Shown: piece after piece, positions 35,588 through 43,720 of the stretch | Layout of the letters: each line of letters opens with the position of its first letter | How positions within the stretch are numbered: the stretch's first letter is position 1 | NCBI GenBank assembly: GCA_040079795.1 | Contig: JBEBJQ010000003.1 | Span: forward strand, 62,001 to 126,000 | Origin: SXIZ01 sp040079795 | GTDB lineage: Bacteria > Pseudomonadota > Gammaproteobacteria > Methylococcales > Methylomonadaceae | Reading direction: 5' to 3' | Length of the DNA stretch: 64,000 nt | The notes under the pieces: model-generated | Seen by the model: only the letters and a program-made list of their open reading frames with translations | What the model was told of the DNA's origin: nothing | Databases searched by the model: none | Program-made: the position numbers and the translations under genes

Positions 35588-35925
35588 GGGTTACCGTGTC
35601 CAAACTGCTGGGCGCTAACGGGAAGCTGACCGAAGCGTGAAGGTATCGCTTGGCAAAGCATAGCGATAATGAAATATAACTTAACATGCGCATCTCCCGC
35701 CTTTTAGGCAATTCGTCAATTCCCGCAAGGCATAGGCCAATTTGGGAAACTTAACGAGGCGGGGTCCAGGCCTCAAGAATTCGTTGCCGGGTTCGGGGGC
35801 AAACTGATATTACTTGAAGTAAATATAGAAGGGATACGTAAAAAAGCAAAAAAAATAGCTTTATTTTTTACTTTCGGGATAAAAATTGGCTATCAACAGC
35901 TTAACCCGCTGGTAACTACCCAGCC
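35588..35925. other. 338-base gap between the GGDEF-EAL and ANTAR regulator genes
   Basis: It probably holds the promoter and leader of the GGDEF-EAL gene and the 3' end of the ANTAR operon. On the minus strand a 72-codon frame spans 35493-35711; its internal ATG near 35684 has GGGAG six bases upstream, and it overlaps the first codons of the GGDEF-EAL gene in another frame. It could be a leader peptide or chance. An AT-only stem (AAAAAATA-AAGC-TATTTTTT, minus strand, near 35842-35865) could end the ANTAR transcript. No known riboswitch recognised. Confidence 0.5.
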
Positions 35926-36531
35926 TTATTCGCCAAGATTAAGGGTCTCGCTGGCGTTAATGACCTCCAGTGCCAGTTCTACTAACTTCCGCCGTTGACT
36001 GCGCGCGGTTTTGCGTAATAATTCAAAAGCCGCTTTGCGGCCCAGATGGTATTGCACCATGGTAATGCCGATAGCAATGCTGATTTCGCGCTCACTATCA
36101 AGGGCACGTTGCAACTGTTGCTCAATCACCTTCAACCCACGCAATTCAGCAACTTGCGCCAGCGCCGCCTCAATAGTCGGCACCAAACGCGGCGTATCAA
36201 CCGGTTTCACCAGATAACCTAAGGCACCGCACTTAACCGCCTGCTGCACAATATCGTGGCTTTTAGACGCAGTTAGCAGCATAAATGGAATATGATCAAA
36301 TTTGTGCATCCGTTCAGCCAACTCCAAACCGCTCCGTCCGGGCATACTCACATCCAGGATAGCCAGATCCGGGCGTTCGCCACTTGCCAATAAAGCTTCC
36401 GCGTCATCTACCGATTCGGCGGTACTGACCGTATAGCCAACTGCGGTAAGGCCTTGGGCTAAAGTCACCAGTGCCAGACGCTCATCATCAACCAGTAACA
36501 GGTGATATTTATTATTGGCATGTGCAGTCAT
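35926..36531 (-). CDS. response regulator with ANTAR RNA-binding output
   Basis: A 201-residue protein: receiver domain at ~10-122 with LLVDDER, phosphoacceptor D60 (LAILDVSMPGRSG) and LVKPVDTP, then a helical linker and an ANTAR domain (~140-190: ISIAIGITMVQYHLGRKAAFELLRKTARSQ). ANTAR regulators such as EutV and NasT bind paired hexaloop RNA hairpins and act by antitermination. The start overlaps the end of the histidine kinase gene by four bases, so the two are a pair. The target transcript is not evident in the window. Confidence 0.9.
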   Translation of the reverse strand: MTAHANNKYHLLLVDDERLALVTLAQGLTAVGYTVSTAESVDDAEALLASGERPDLAILDVSMPGRSGLELAERMHKFDHIPFMLLTASKSHDIVQQAVKCGALGYLVKPVDTPRLVPTIEAALAQVAELRGLKVIEQQLQRALDSEREISIAIGITMVQYHLGRKAAFELLRKTARSQRRKLVELALEVINASETLNLGE

Positions 36532-38210
36532 TTATTCGCCTCCAAATGAATAACCAGGGCATTAAGATCCAAATTGGTGACTACAGTGCCTTCCTGTTGC
36601 ACCCAGAATAAATTAACCCCGGATCGGGGCAATATAGCACTAACCAATTTCAAGCCAGTCCCTATGCCTTTGGCAGCATCGAAATTAAAACCAGCCGGCA
36701 ATAAACCCCTATTGTATATAACCAGCTGCATAATATTGTTAGCTAAATCTTCTCTTAGTATGACGCTGACTGGGTTGTCCGAAGCATTATGCTTGACCGC
36801 ATTCGAGATCAATTCGTTTAATACCAGTGCCAGTGGCACCGCCTCCGCCTGAGTGATCACCCCTGGCGTCCAATCCTCTGGAATATCAACATCAATAGGC
36901 TGCTGCCAAAGCATGCCAACACTTTTGGCGATAGCAACAGTCAACTCGCAGAGACACACTGACGATCTGGCTGAAATACTCTGTAACCCGTGGATCACAG
37001 AAACACTCTGCACCCTGCTAATCGCCTGATTAAGGGCATCAGCCGTCTCCGGATGAGCATGGGCAAACAAGTGTAACATGCCTGTAATACCCTGAAGGTC
37101 GTTATTAATACGGTGATGGACTAAGCGAAGCAAAGCATCGTGGCGGGCCTTATCCTGCGCCAACCGTTGAATCTCCAAGACTTTACGCTCGGTCAGGTTG
37201 ATAAAAACGCCTTGCATCACGCAGCGCCCGCCAATTTCTATCAAACTCGAGCGGATTTCAACATCCACTAACTGACCGTCTTTAGTCAGAATTTTTGTTT
37301 CAAAAGGGGCAACCAGAGTCTTTTTGGTGACTTCTTCAAAATGCTGTTTAACCTTACCCACTTCATTGGCAGGATACAACTGGGTAAGTTTCAGCCGGCA
37401 AAGTTCATCTCGGGTGTAACCAAACAGTTGTTCGCCTGCCCGGTTAATTTCCTCCGGGTTACCCTTAATATCACTGATTACTATACTGTCCCGGGCATTC
37501 TGCAAGAGCGTCCGGTAACGGTATTCACTTTCCTCTTGTAGCGCTATCTCAGCCTTTATACACGCAGTAATGTCAGTAAACCCTATACGCAATAGCGGAA
37601 GTACACCCGCAGGATTAATACGCTTACAATCCAGGTGCAGATATCGACTGCTGCCATCAGCGCGGCTTATAGACAATTTACACACTTGCGTATCACCCTG
37701 CTCAAATGCCTGCAAACACAAGCGATGCCAATTTTCTTGATCTTGTTCAGCAATAAACCGGGCAAAGCGCCAGGAAATAAGTTTACTGCGCTCCACATCA
37801 AGTAACTTGGCACCGGTATGATTAATCTCAGTAATCACACCCTCAATAGTAAGCGTCATACAACCAACCGGCGCAAAATCATACAGCTCTACATAACGTT
37901 CAAGCGCCCCTTCCAGGTTAGCCCGCGATTGCAGCAGTTGCTCATTTTGGTTCTCCAAATCAAGCTGCTGTACATGCAATTCATGCAGAAGTGCTGCCAC
38001 AGCCGATTTTGCCGGTTCATTAGCCAGAACACCGGCGAGCCTTGCTTCCGTTTCAATCCGCAATTGTTGCAAGCGGCTCTGATAGTGGGTATTTCTTTCA
38101 TCCATATAGTTACCGTTATCGTCAGCAATAAAAATACCGGGGTAATCACTCACACCCCTACTTGAAAAAAATACAGGGTATAAGAGACTATTTAAATCCC
38201 TCCCGCACAC
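36528..38210 (-). CDS. PAS sensor histidine kinase (HisKA_2-like), partner of the ANTAR regulator
   Basis: A 560-residue kinase without membrane helices. An N-terminal coiled segment (LHELHVQQLDLENQNEQL) precedes two or three PAS domains (~105-225 and 230-350), then a HisKA_2-type dimerisation helix with the phosphoacceptor in LVHHRINNDLQGITGML and a HATPase (LVLNELISNAVKHNA, GIGTGLKLV). This kinase class pairs with ANTAR regulators, as in EutW/EutV. The start may be GTG 38210 (AGAGAG upstream) or ATG 38105; the second gives a product 35 residues shorter. A soluble sensor suggests a cytoplasmic signal. Confidence 0.85.
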   Translation of the reverse strand: MCGRDLNSLLYPVFFSSRGVSDYPGIFIADDNGNYMDERNTHYQSRLQQLRIETEARLAGVLANEPAKSAVAALLHELHVQQLDLENQNEQLLQSRANLEGALERYVELYDFAPVGCMTLTIEGVITEINHTGAKLLDVERSKLISWRFARFIAEQDQENWHRLCLQAFEQGDTQVCKLSISRADGSSRYLHLDCKRINPAGVLPLLRIGFTDITACIKAEIALQEESEYRYRTLLQNARDSIVISDIKGNPEEINRAGEQLFGYTRDELCRLKLTQLYPANEVGKVKQHFEEVTKKTLVAPFETKILTKDGQLVDVEIRSSLIEIGGRCVMQGVFINLTERKVLEIQRLAQDKARHDALLRLVHHRINNDLQGITGMLHLFAHAHPETADALNQAISRVQSVSVIHGLQSISARSSVCLCELTVAIAKSVGMLWQQPIDVDIPEDWTPGVITQAEAVPLALVLNELISNAVKHNASDNPVSVILREDLANNIMQLVIYNRGLLPAGFNFDAAKGIGTGLKLVSAILPRSGVNLFWVQQEGTVVTNLDLNALVIHLEANK

Positions 38211-38485
38211 GCTCTCTTTTAAGTGTATTTTTTTAAAAGAAAAAGTACCTAATCATAAATAAATTGCCTAATCGTAACGCTTTTCAAATATAAAGAATGT
38301 GAAGTAGTTCACATATTTATTTTAAAAAATAGTCTACGGCAATTTTGCTCAGCAGTATTTAAAGCGGCTGGCGCATAAGACGTTACTAAAAGAAAGTATT
38401 ATTAACGACGTAATTAAAACAAAACCTAAAGGTAAGCCTTGGACAGAAAAGCTACATAAATATCTGCTTACAAACGATATTCAGT

Positions 38486-39142
38486 TTATTTTTTGAGTTT
38501 TTTGAAGAAAAACAGTATCGACAAACCCGCTAAAATAGCCAGCAATAAAATAAGCCACGCTTGAGTATTCCAAACCATGAGATAACTATCCCCTTTAACA
38601 GGGGGGCTAACGCCGGGAATACTGGGTAAATCACCATCGCCACCCGCCACTTTAAGCTGCGCCTTCATCCCTTTTTCCATATGTTGCGGCACTTCACAAT
38701 GTACCAAATAGGTTTTAGGGTCGCTGGGTACAATAAGTGAGGCTTTTTTCTCACCCTTCCCATAAATTTCCATAGTAAACATGCCGTCTGAGTACAAATA
38801 ACCCGGCAGGCCGTGAATCATTAGTTGGTGGCGGATCTGATCATCATTAATAAAGGTAATATTGATACGTGAACACCCCGCCACCTCCCATTGCTGCTGA
38901 TCGAAGGCAAACATCTTGCCATTAAATTTTGTGGCGTGTTTATGCCCGGCACGGATGGTGATATTGACATCACCGGAAATTTTGGGGCAATCCTTGGGCA
39001 AATTATGGGTATTTTCATTCATGATCATGCCTTTATCATCCATGGTCATCCCATGGTGTTGCATGGTCATCGCATATCCGGTGGTCAATAACAGTAGGCT
39101 TAGGCAACCGGCTAAAACCAATACTTTAACTAAGCTATTCAT
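38486..39142 (-). CDS. membrane-bound cupredoxin-like copper protein
   Basis: A 218-residue protein: signal peptide (~1-24, TTGYA), a His/Met-rich stretch (MTMQHHGMTMDDKGMIM), a cupredoxin domain, and a C-terminal membrane helix (~192-212). Type 1 copper ligands are visible as H in IRHQLMIH and C...H...M in VHCEVPQHMEKGM. It probably transfers electrons or copper in the periplasm. Its start overlaps the end of the multicopper oxidase gene by four bases, so both are one unit, with the cupredoxin a likely redox partner. Confidence 0.82.
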   Translation of the reverse strand: MNSLVKVLVLAGCLSLLLLTTGYAMTMQHHGMTMDDKGMIMNENTHNLPKDCPKISGDVNITIRAGHKHATKFNGKMFAFDQQQWEVAGCSRINITFINDDQIRHQLMIHGLPGYLYSDGMFTMEIYGKGEKKASLIVPSDPKTYLVHCEVPQHMEKGMKAQLKVAGGDGDLPSIPGVSPPVKGDSYLMVWNTQAWLILLLAILAGLSILFFFKKLKK

Positions 39143-40800
39143 TCTCTTCCCTTTTTAAAGCCACGCCCTAAAAACACGATCAGCCCCATCAACAGCCCTA
39201 TGACCAAACCAAATGCAGCCAAGCGCAATGGTTCAGGAGCCAGGACATCGGCATCGCCTAATAATTGCGCAAAATCCCCATCGGTCCAAAGCGGTTTTTC
39301 CTTGGCATAAAATGCGGGTGAAAAATATTCATCCATACCACTATGGCCTTTAGGCATGCCTTTTTCGTCCAAAAAGTCCTGATAAGCGAGCAAAGCCATA
39401 TTGCCGCCGGGGCTCATCCCATTAGTGGTAATGCCGTTTTCAACATGATCATGAAACATCCAGATGCCTTGACCGTAACTATGTAAGCCATCATCAGTCG
39501 TTTGCAGACTCAGGTCGATGCGCTGTGCGGGTGCAATATCAAACACGTCACGGGTAATTTGTTGCGCCTCCGGCCGTTCCACACCATCATAGTCGGTGAT
39601 GGTTGCCTTATGCCCGTGGATATGCACCGCAACCGCAGAATTTTGCAGATTGGCAATTCGTAATTTAATGTTTTGATTAGGTTTGGCGACAATCATGGCA
39701 TCGCGAATCGTATAAGGAAATGCGTGCCCGTTTAATAAATACTGGTCTTCATGGGACTGGTTAATATCATAGACGCGGTTCATTTGCTTATTGATCAAGC
39801 GCGGATCGTTGTATTGCTGAATGATGCTGGCCAATTGATTATCGACACTTTGATAATGCAAATCGTATTCCTGGGCATATTTTTCAGTGATCGCGACCGA
39901 AGAATGGCGCACCTGCCCCGCCCCAATGTTAAAGGTCTGCACCCAGTTATTAGGACGATTTTCTTCAATCACAAACATACCGCCCAATCCCAAGGGCAAA
40001 TGTTTATCAGTTTGCACATGGCAATGGTACAGCATGGTACCGGTATGCCGGGGTTGGAACTCGTAGGTTTTACTATCACCGGGGAAAACCGGCGCGTGAT
40101 CGGTGCCATCATTATCTTCCCCCGCTGCGGTTTGAAAAGTATGATCAACACCGTGAAAATGAATGGTATGTGGAAAGTAATGGGTATTTTCCAAAGTAAC
40201 AAACACTTTATCCCCCTGCTCTACACGCAACACTGGCGAAGGCGCACGTAGCATGTATAAGGCTTCCCGCGAGCGGAAGTTTTTGGTCGCCATGTCGCTG
40301 GTTTTAGGCGCAAACACCCATAATCCCGGCTGTATGCCCGGCGCGGTATTATAAGTAAACGCCAAAAACTCGCCGTCAGGTGAAAACCCGTTCAGCTCAA
40401 TAACTTCCAGTTTAATATTGATTACATCAGGATCGCCGTCACCATCTAAATCATCCCCCAGAGTCAGCGCATCTTGTGCAAAGTGGGTGCTCATCAGGGT
40501 CTTCATCGACACATGGTTAGCCCCTTTCACCGCCAAGGCAATATCATACGGATTATCAGGGTCGCAGAGTAAAGATTCGGCAATAGTCACGCCGTCAATG
40601 GTCTGCTTTTTACGCCATTCCGGGTGCTCATTTTTACACGGCGCTTCCTGAACGGTTTGCGTTGTAGTCGTCGGTGAAAGATTGGTGGCAGGCACAAGCG
40701 AACTGCTGCTGTGAATAAAATCAGGTTTTAACCAGATTGCTAAGGGTAGGAGTAACAGGATTAACAGAAATGCGGTCAGGCGAATTTTTTTGGATGGCAT
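39139..40800 (-). CDS. membrane-anchored multicopper oxidase
   Basis: A 553-residue protein with an N-terminal signal/anchor (~7-23) and a C-terminal membrane helix (~527-545). Copper motifs are HFHGVDH near 216, YHCHVQTDKH near 258, HIHGHKAT near 397, and MFHDHVENGITTNGMSPGGNM near 450, which together suggest type 1 and trinuclear centres. Residues ~116-125 (DDLDGDGDPD) form an EF-hand-like, possibly calcium-binding, loop that is not standard for the family. Substrate may be Cu(I), another metal or an organic reductant; it cannot be fixed from sequence. Translationally coupled to the cupredoxin gene. Confidence 0.85.
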   Translation of the reverse strand: MPSKKIRLTAFLLILLLLPLAIWLKPDFIHSSSSLVPATNLSPTTTTQTVQEAPCKNEHPEWRKKQTIDGVTIAESLLCDPDNPYDIALAVKGANHVSMKTLMSTHFAQDALTLGDDLDGDGDPDVINIKLEVIELNGFSPDGEFLAFTYNTAPGIQPGLWVFAPKTSDMATKNFRSREALYMLRAPSPVLRVEQGDKVFVTLENTHYFPHTIHFHGVDHTFQTAAGEDNDGTDHAPVFPGDSKTYEFQPRHTGTMLYHCHVQTDKHLPLGLGGMFVIEENRPNNWVQTFNIGAGQVRHSSVAITEKYAQEYDLHYQSVDNQLASIIQQYNDPRLINKQMNRVYDINQSHEDQYLLNGHAFPYTIRDAMIVAKPNQNIKLRIANLQNSAVAVHIHGHKATITDYDGVERPEAQQITRDVFDIAPAQRIDLSLQTTDDGLHSYGQGIWMFHDHVENGITTNGMSPGGNMALLAYQDFLDEKGMPKGHSGMDEYFSPAFYAKEKPLWTDGDFAQLLGDADVLAPEPLRLAAFGLVIGLLMGLIVFLGRGFKKGRE

Positions 40801-41195
40801 CTTAATAATGGCTAGCTATAAATCTATAAGGTTTGTAAGTAACAAAGCTAAAGTTCTCAGGAATATATTGTGGCTCCAAGTGAGGTTAAGCCTGAGCCGC
40901 TAATACCTGATAACTTATGTTTAATTACTTAATAAGGAAATGTACCGTGTGGAAAAAACCGCAGTTCTAAACAATTTAAAACAAGGGATTAATCAAAAAA
41001 ACACTATGCACCAGCGGCTATTTAAAGACCGACTCCTATAAAATCCCTTCATCATAAAGGGGGACGCTGATTATTAGTACGTTTTTTTTCAATAGAGTTC
41101 CAAACAGGCTTTACGCAAACGCTGTTTTTTTATCACTTTTAAGCCGAGCGGGAATAACAGCGCATAAAAATATCACCCCTGTTTGTAATGACTTT
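40801..41195. other. 395-base gap between multicopper oxidase and radC
   Basis: All annotated flanking genes are on the minus strand, so the MCO promoter and radC 3' end lie here. A plus-strand seven-codon frame at 40947-40970 (GTG start, AAGGA eight bases upstream) reads VWKKPQF. A plus-strand stem AACAG...CTGTT followed by seven T near 41110-41137 resembles a weak terminator, so a short plus-strand transcript is possible. No longer protein remnant recognised. Confidence 0.5.
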
Positions 41196-41870
41196 TTACA
41201 ACAAGCCATGCTCAGCAAACGAATACGGCTCCCCCTCGCCCACAATAAAATGATCCAGTACCCGAATATCCAACAGCGCTAAAGCTTGCTTTAATTTGTC
41301 GGTGATGTGTTGATCAGCAGGACTGGGCTCATTAATGCCAGACGGGTGGTTGTGCGCAAAAATAACCGCTGCGGCATTGTGATACAAGGCACGTTTAACG
41401 ACTTCGCGCGGGTAAACACTGGCGCTGTCAATCGTGCCGCGAAACAATTCTTCCAATTGAATAACCCGGTGTTGATTATCCAAAAATAAACAGGCGAATA
41501 CTTCAAAATGATAGCCGCGCAATTGCGCACTCAGATAGGCACGGGTTGTTTCGGGGCTGGTTAAGGCATCGCCTTTTTGCAAAACTTCCGCAAAATGCCT
41601 GCGCGCCATCTCCAATACCGCTTGTAATTGCGCATATTTGGCATCACCCAACCCTAAGCCCTGACAAAAATGCGCCCGATCAGCATTGAGCAGCCCCCTC
41701 AGGGAGCCAAAGGTAGTCAGTAATTCCCGTGCCAAATCGACCGCCGATTTACCCGCCGTGCCGGTGCGTAAAAAAATGGCCAACAACTCAGCATTGGTTA
41801 ACGCCGCAGGGCCCCGTTGCAATAATTTCTCCCGGGGACGTTCATCAGCTGGCCAATCATTTATACCCAT
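41196..41870 (-). CDS. radC: RadC family JAB-domain protein
   Basis: A 224-residue RadC (DUF2466) protein. An N-terminal HhH-like part (WPADERPREKLLQRGPAALTNAELLAIFLRTGT) precedes a JAB/MPN metalloprotease-like domain with the zinc motif in FAHNHPSGINEPSPAD (HxHPSG..PS..D). Despite the name, a repair role is not established. It is divergent from coaBC, the usual radC-coaBC-dut arrangement in gammaproteobacteria. Confidence 0.94.
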   Translation of the reverse strand: MGINDWPADERPREKLLQRGPAALTNAELLAIFLRTGTAGKSAVDLARELLTTFGSLRGLLNADRAHFCQGLGLGDAKYAQLQAVLEMARRHFAEVLQKGDALTSPETTRAYLSAQLRGYHFEVFACLFLDNQHRVIQLEELFRGTIDSASVYPREVVKRALYHNAAAVIFAHNHPSGINEPSPADQHITDKLKQALALLDIRVLDHFIVGEGEPYSFAEHGLL

Positions 41871-42049
41871 TGCGGTTCCCGTGTTGTCATTAAGCGGAAT
41901 GAGGAATTATAGCCAAATATTCTAAAACTTCAGGTAAAAAGCGCCCGTCTAATATGCACCGCTATAATTAATTACGTTCATGGGTTTAAGAATTGTAGAT
42001 TTTGACTATACTTGGCTCTATAAAGCTATTCGCAAACCAAAGGTAACCC

Positions 42050-43261
42050 ATTATTAAAAAAAGAATTCTCTTAGCCATTAGTGGCGGCATTGCCGCTTAT
42101 AAGTGTGCCGAACTGGTTAGATTGCTCGTTAAACAAAAGACTGAAGTCCGCGTGGTCATGACCCAATCGGCATTACAGTTTGTTACGCCTTTAACTTTCC
42201 AGGCTTTATCCGGCTTTCCGGTGCATACCGAATTACTAACGCCCGAGGCAGAATATGCCATGGGACATATTGAACTCGCCCGTTGGGCGGATATATTGCT
42301 GATAGCACCCGCCACAGCCAATGTCCTGGCTAAACTTAGCCACGGTTTGGCGGACGATTTACTCAGTACACTCTATTTGGCGGCTGAATGCCCGGTATTT
42401 GTCGCGCCAGCGATGAACCAAGCCATGTGGCACAAACCGGTAACCCGGCAAAATCTGCACCGCTTGCTTCAACATGGCGTAACCCTGATAGCCCCTGAGA
42501 GCGGTGAACAAGCCTGTGGTGAAATCGGGATAGGTCGCATGGCTGAACCTGCCAACATTTGTCGACAAGTGCTGCAAATGGCGACGCCGCCAGTTTTGCA
42601 AGGTAAAAAAGTACTCATTACCGCAGGACCTACCCGCGAACCACTTGATCCTGTGCGCTATATCAGCAACCGCAGCTCAGGCAAAATGGGTTACGCCCTG
42701 GCAATAAAGGCCTTAGCCGCCGGAGCCGAAGTTACCTTAATCAGTGGGCCGGTATCGTTAACACAGCCCGCAGGCGTTAAAACCGTCTATGTTGAAACAG
42801 CGGCGCAGATGAGCGCCGCAGTAATGGCAGAAGTTGCCCACTGTGACATTTTCATTGGCGCAGCAGCGGTGGCAGATTACACACCGGAAACCAGCCAGCC
42901 TAGCAAAATTAAAAAACAGGCCGTACAGTCCACGCTGACATTATTAAAAACCCAAGATATTCTGGCAATGGTCGCCGGGTTAGAGAATGCGCCATTTAGC
43001 GTCGGCTTTGCAGCGGAAACCCATGATTTAGAAAAATACGCACGCGACAAATTGCAGCGTAAACAGCTGGATATGATCGCCGCTAACTGGGTAGGGCGCG
43101 GACAAGGCGGCTTTGAGTCGGATCAGAATGCCTTACAGGTATTCTGGAAAAATGGCCAGCAACAGTTTGCTCTGATGGATAAATCGCAACTGGCAGAACA
43201 ATTAATCACTTTAATAGCAGAAAGATTTAATGAAAAACAGCATGCAAACCATACAACTTAA
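42050..43261 (+). CDS. coaBC: bifunctional phosphopantothenoylcysteine decarboxylase/synthetase, apparent ATT start
   Basis: CoaBC joins cysteine to phosphopantothenate (CTP-dependent) and decarboxylates the product, in coenzyme A synthesis. The CoaC flavin domain starts with SGGIAAYKCAELVRLL and has MGHIELARWAD, PAMNQAMW; CoaB has GPTREPLDPVRYISNRSSGKMG and AAVADYTP. The first ATG/GTG/TTG in frame (TTG at 42122) would remove the essential GGIAAYK motif. Between the upstream stop TAA (42044) and that motif the only plausible initiation codons are two consecutive ATT codons at 42050 and 42053, with AAAGG at 42039-42043 six or nine bases upstream. The end overlaps dut by 32 bases. Confidence 0.93.
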   Translation: MIKKRILLAISGGIAAYKCAELVRLLVKQKTEVRVVMTQSALQFVTPLTFQALSGFPVHTELLTPEAEYAMGHIELARWADILLIAPATANVLAKLSHGLADDLLSTLYLAAECPVFVAPAMNQAMWHKPVTRQNLHRLLQHGVTLIAPESGEQACGEIGIGRMAEPANICRQVLQMATPPVLQGKKVLITAGPTREPLDPVRYISNRSSGKMGYALAIKALAAGAEVTLISGPVSLTQPAGVKTVYVETAAQMSAAVMAEVAHCDIFIGAAAVADYTPETSQPSKIKKQAVQSTLTLLKTQDILAMVAGLENAPFSVGFAAETHDLEKYARDKLQRKQLDMIAANWVGRGQGGFESDQNALQVFWKNGQQQFALMDKSQLAEQLITLIAERFNEKQHANHTT

Positions 43262-43697
43262 AATTTTAGATCCACGTTTGGGCAACGAAATCCCTTTGCC
43301 GGAGTATGCCACGTCAGGTTCTGCCGGTCTGGATTTACGCGCCTGTTTAGACGCACCATTACTTTTGAATGCGGGTGACTCTGCGCTTATTCCAACCGGT
43401 TTAGCGATACATATTGCCGATCCTGCCCTAGCGGCGGTGTTATTGCCTCGATCAGGACTAGGCCATAAGCACGGTATCGTGTTGGGCAATCTAGTCGGCT
43501 TGATTGATGCTGACTATCAAGGACAAATATTTGTTTCTTGCTGGAACCGCAGCGACACCGCGTTTACCGTTGCTATTGGGGAAAGAATTGCCCAAATGGT
43601 TTTCGTTCCGATTGTACAAGTTGCCTTTGAGCACGTAACTGAATTTGATGCCAGTTTACGCGGTGAAGGCGGCTTTGGCCATACCGGACGACACTAA
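43230..43697 (+). CDS. dut: deoxyuridine 5'-triphosphate nucleotidohydrolase
   Basis: Dut converts dUTP to dUMP, keeping uracil out of DNA and feeding dTMP synthesis. The 155-residue trimeric-type protein has all five motifs: SAGLDLRAC, PRSGLGHKHGI, GNLVGLIDADYQGQ, GERIAQMVF and the C-terminal RGEGGFGHTGRH. Start may be ATG 43230 or ATG 43242, the latter matching E. coli more closely. It overlaps the coaBC end. Confidence 0.96.
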   Translation: MKNSMQTIQLKILDPRLGNEIPLPEYATSGSAGLDLRACLDAPLLLNAGDSALIPTGLAIHIADPALAAVLLPRSGLGHKHGIVLGNLVGLIDADYQGQIFVSCWNRSDTAFTVAIGERIAQMVFVPIVQVAFEHVTEFDASLRGEGGFGHTGRH

Positions 43698-43720
43698 CTT
43701 TTTTGCTGTCAGGAACCTCT

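Noticed and set aside
38326..38496. 56-codon plus-strand open segment ending in TGA, Lys-rich
   Set aside because: No start codon or ribosome site, no family recognised, low-GC region where such openings arise by chance; could be a relic but unsupported.
39751..40251. 166-codon plus-strand frame antisense to the multicopper oxidase
   Set aside because: The opposite strand carries a clear multicopper oxidase with copper motifs through the whole stretch.
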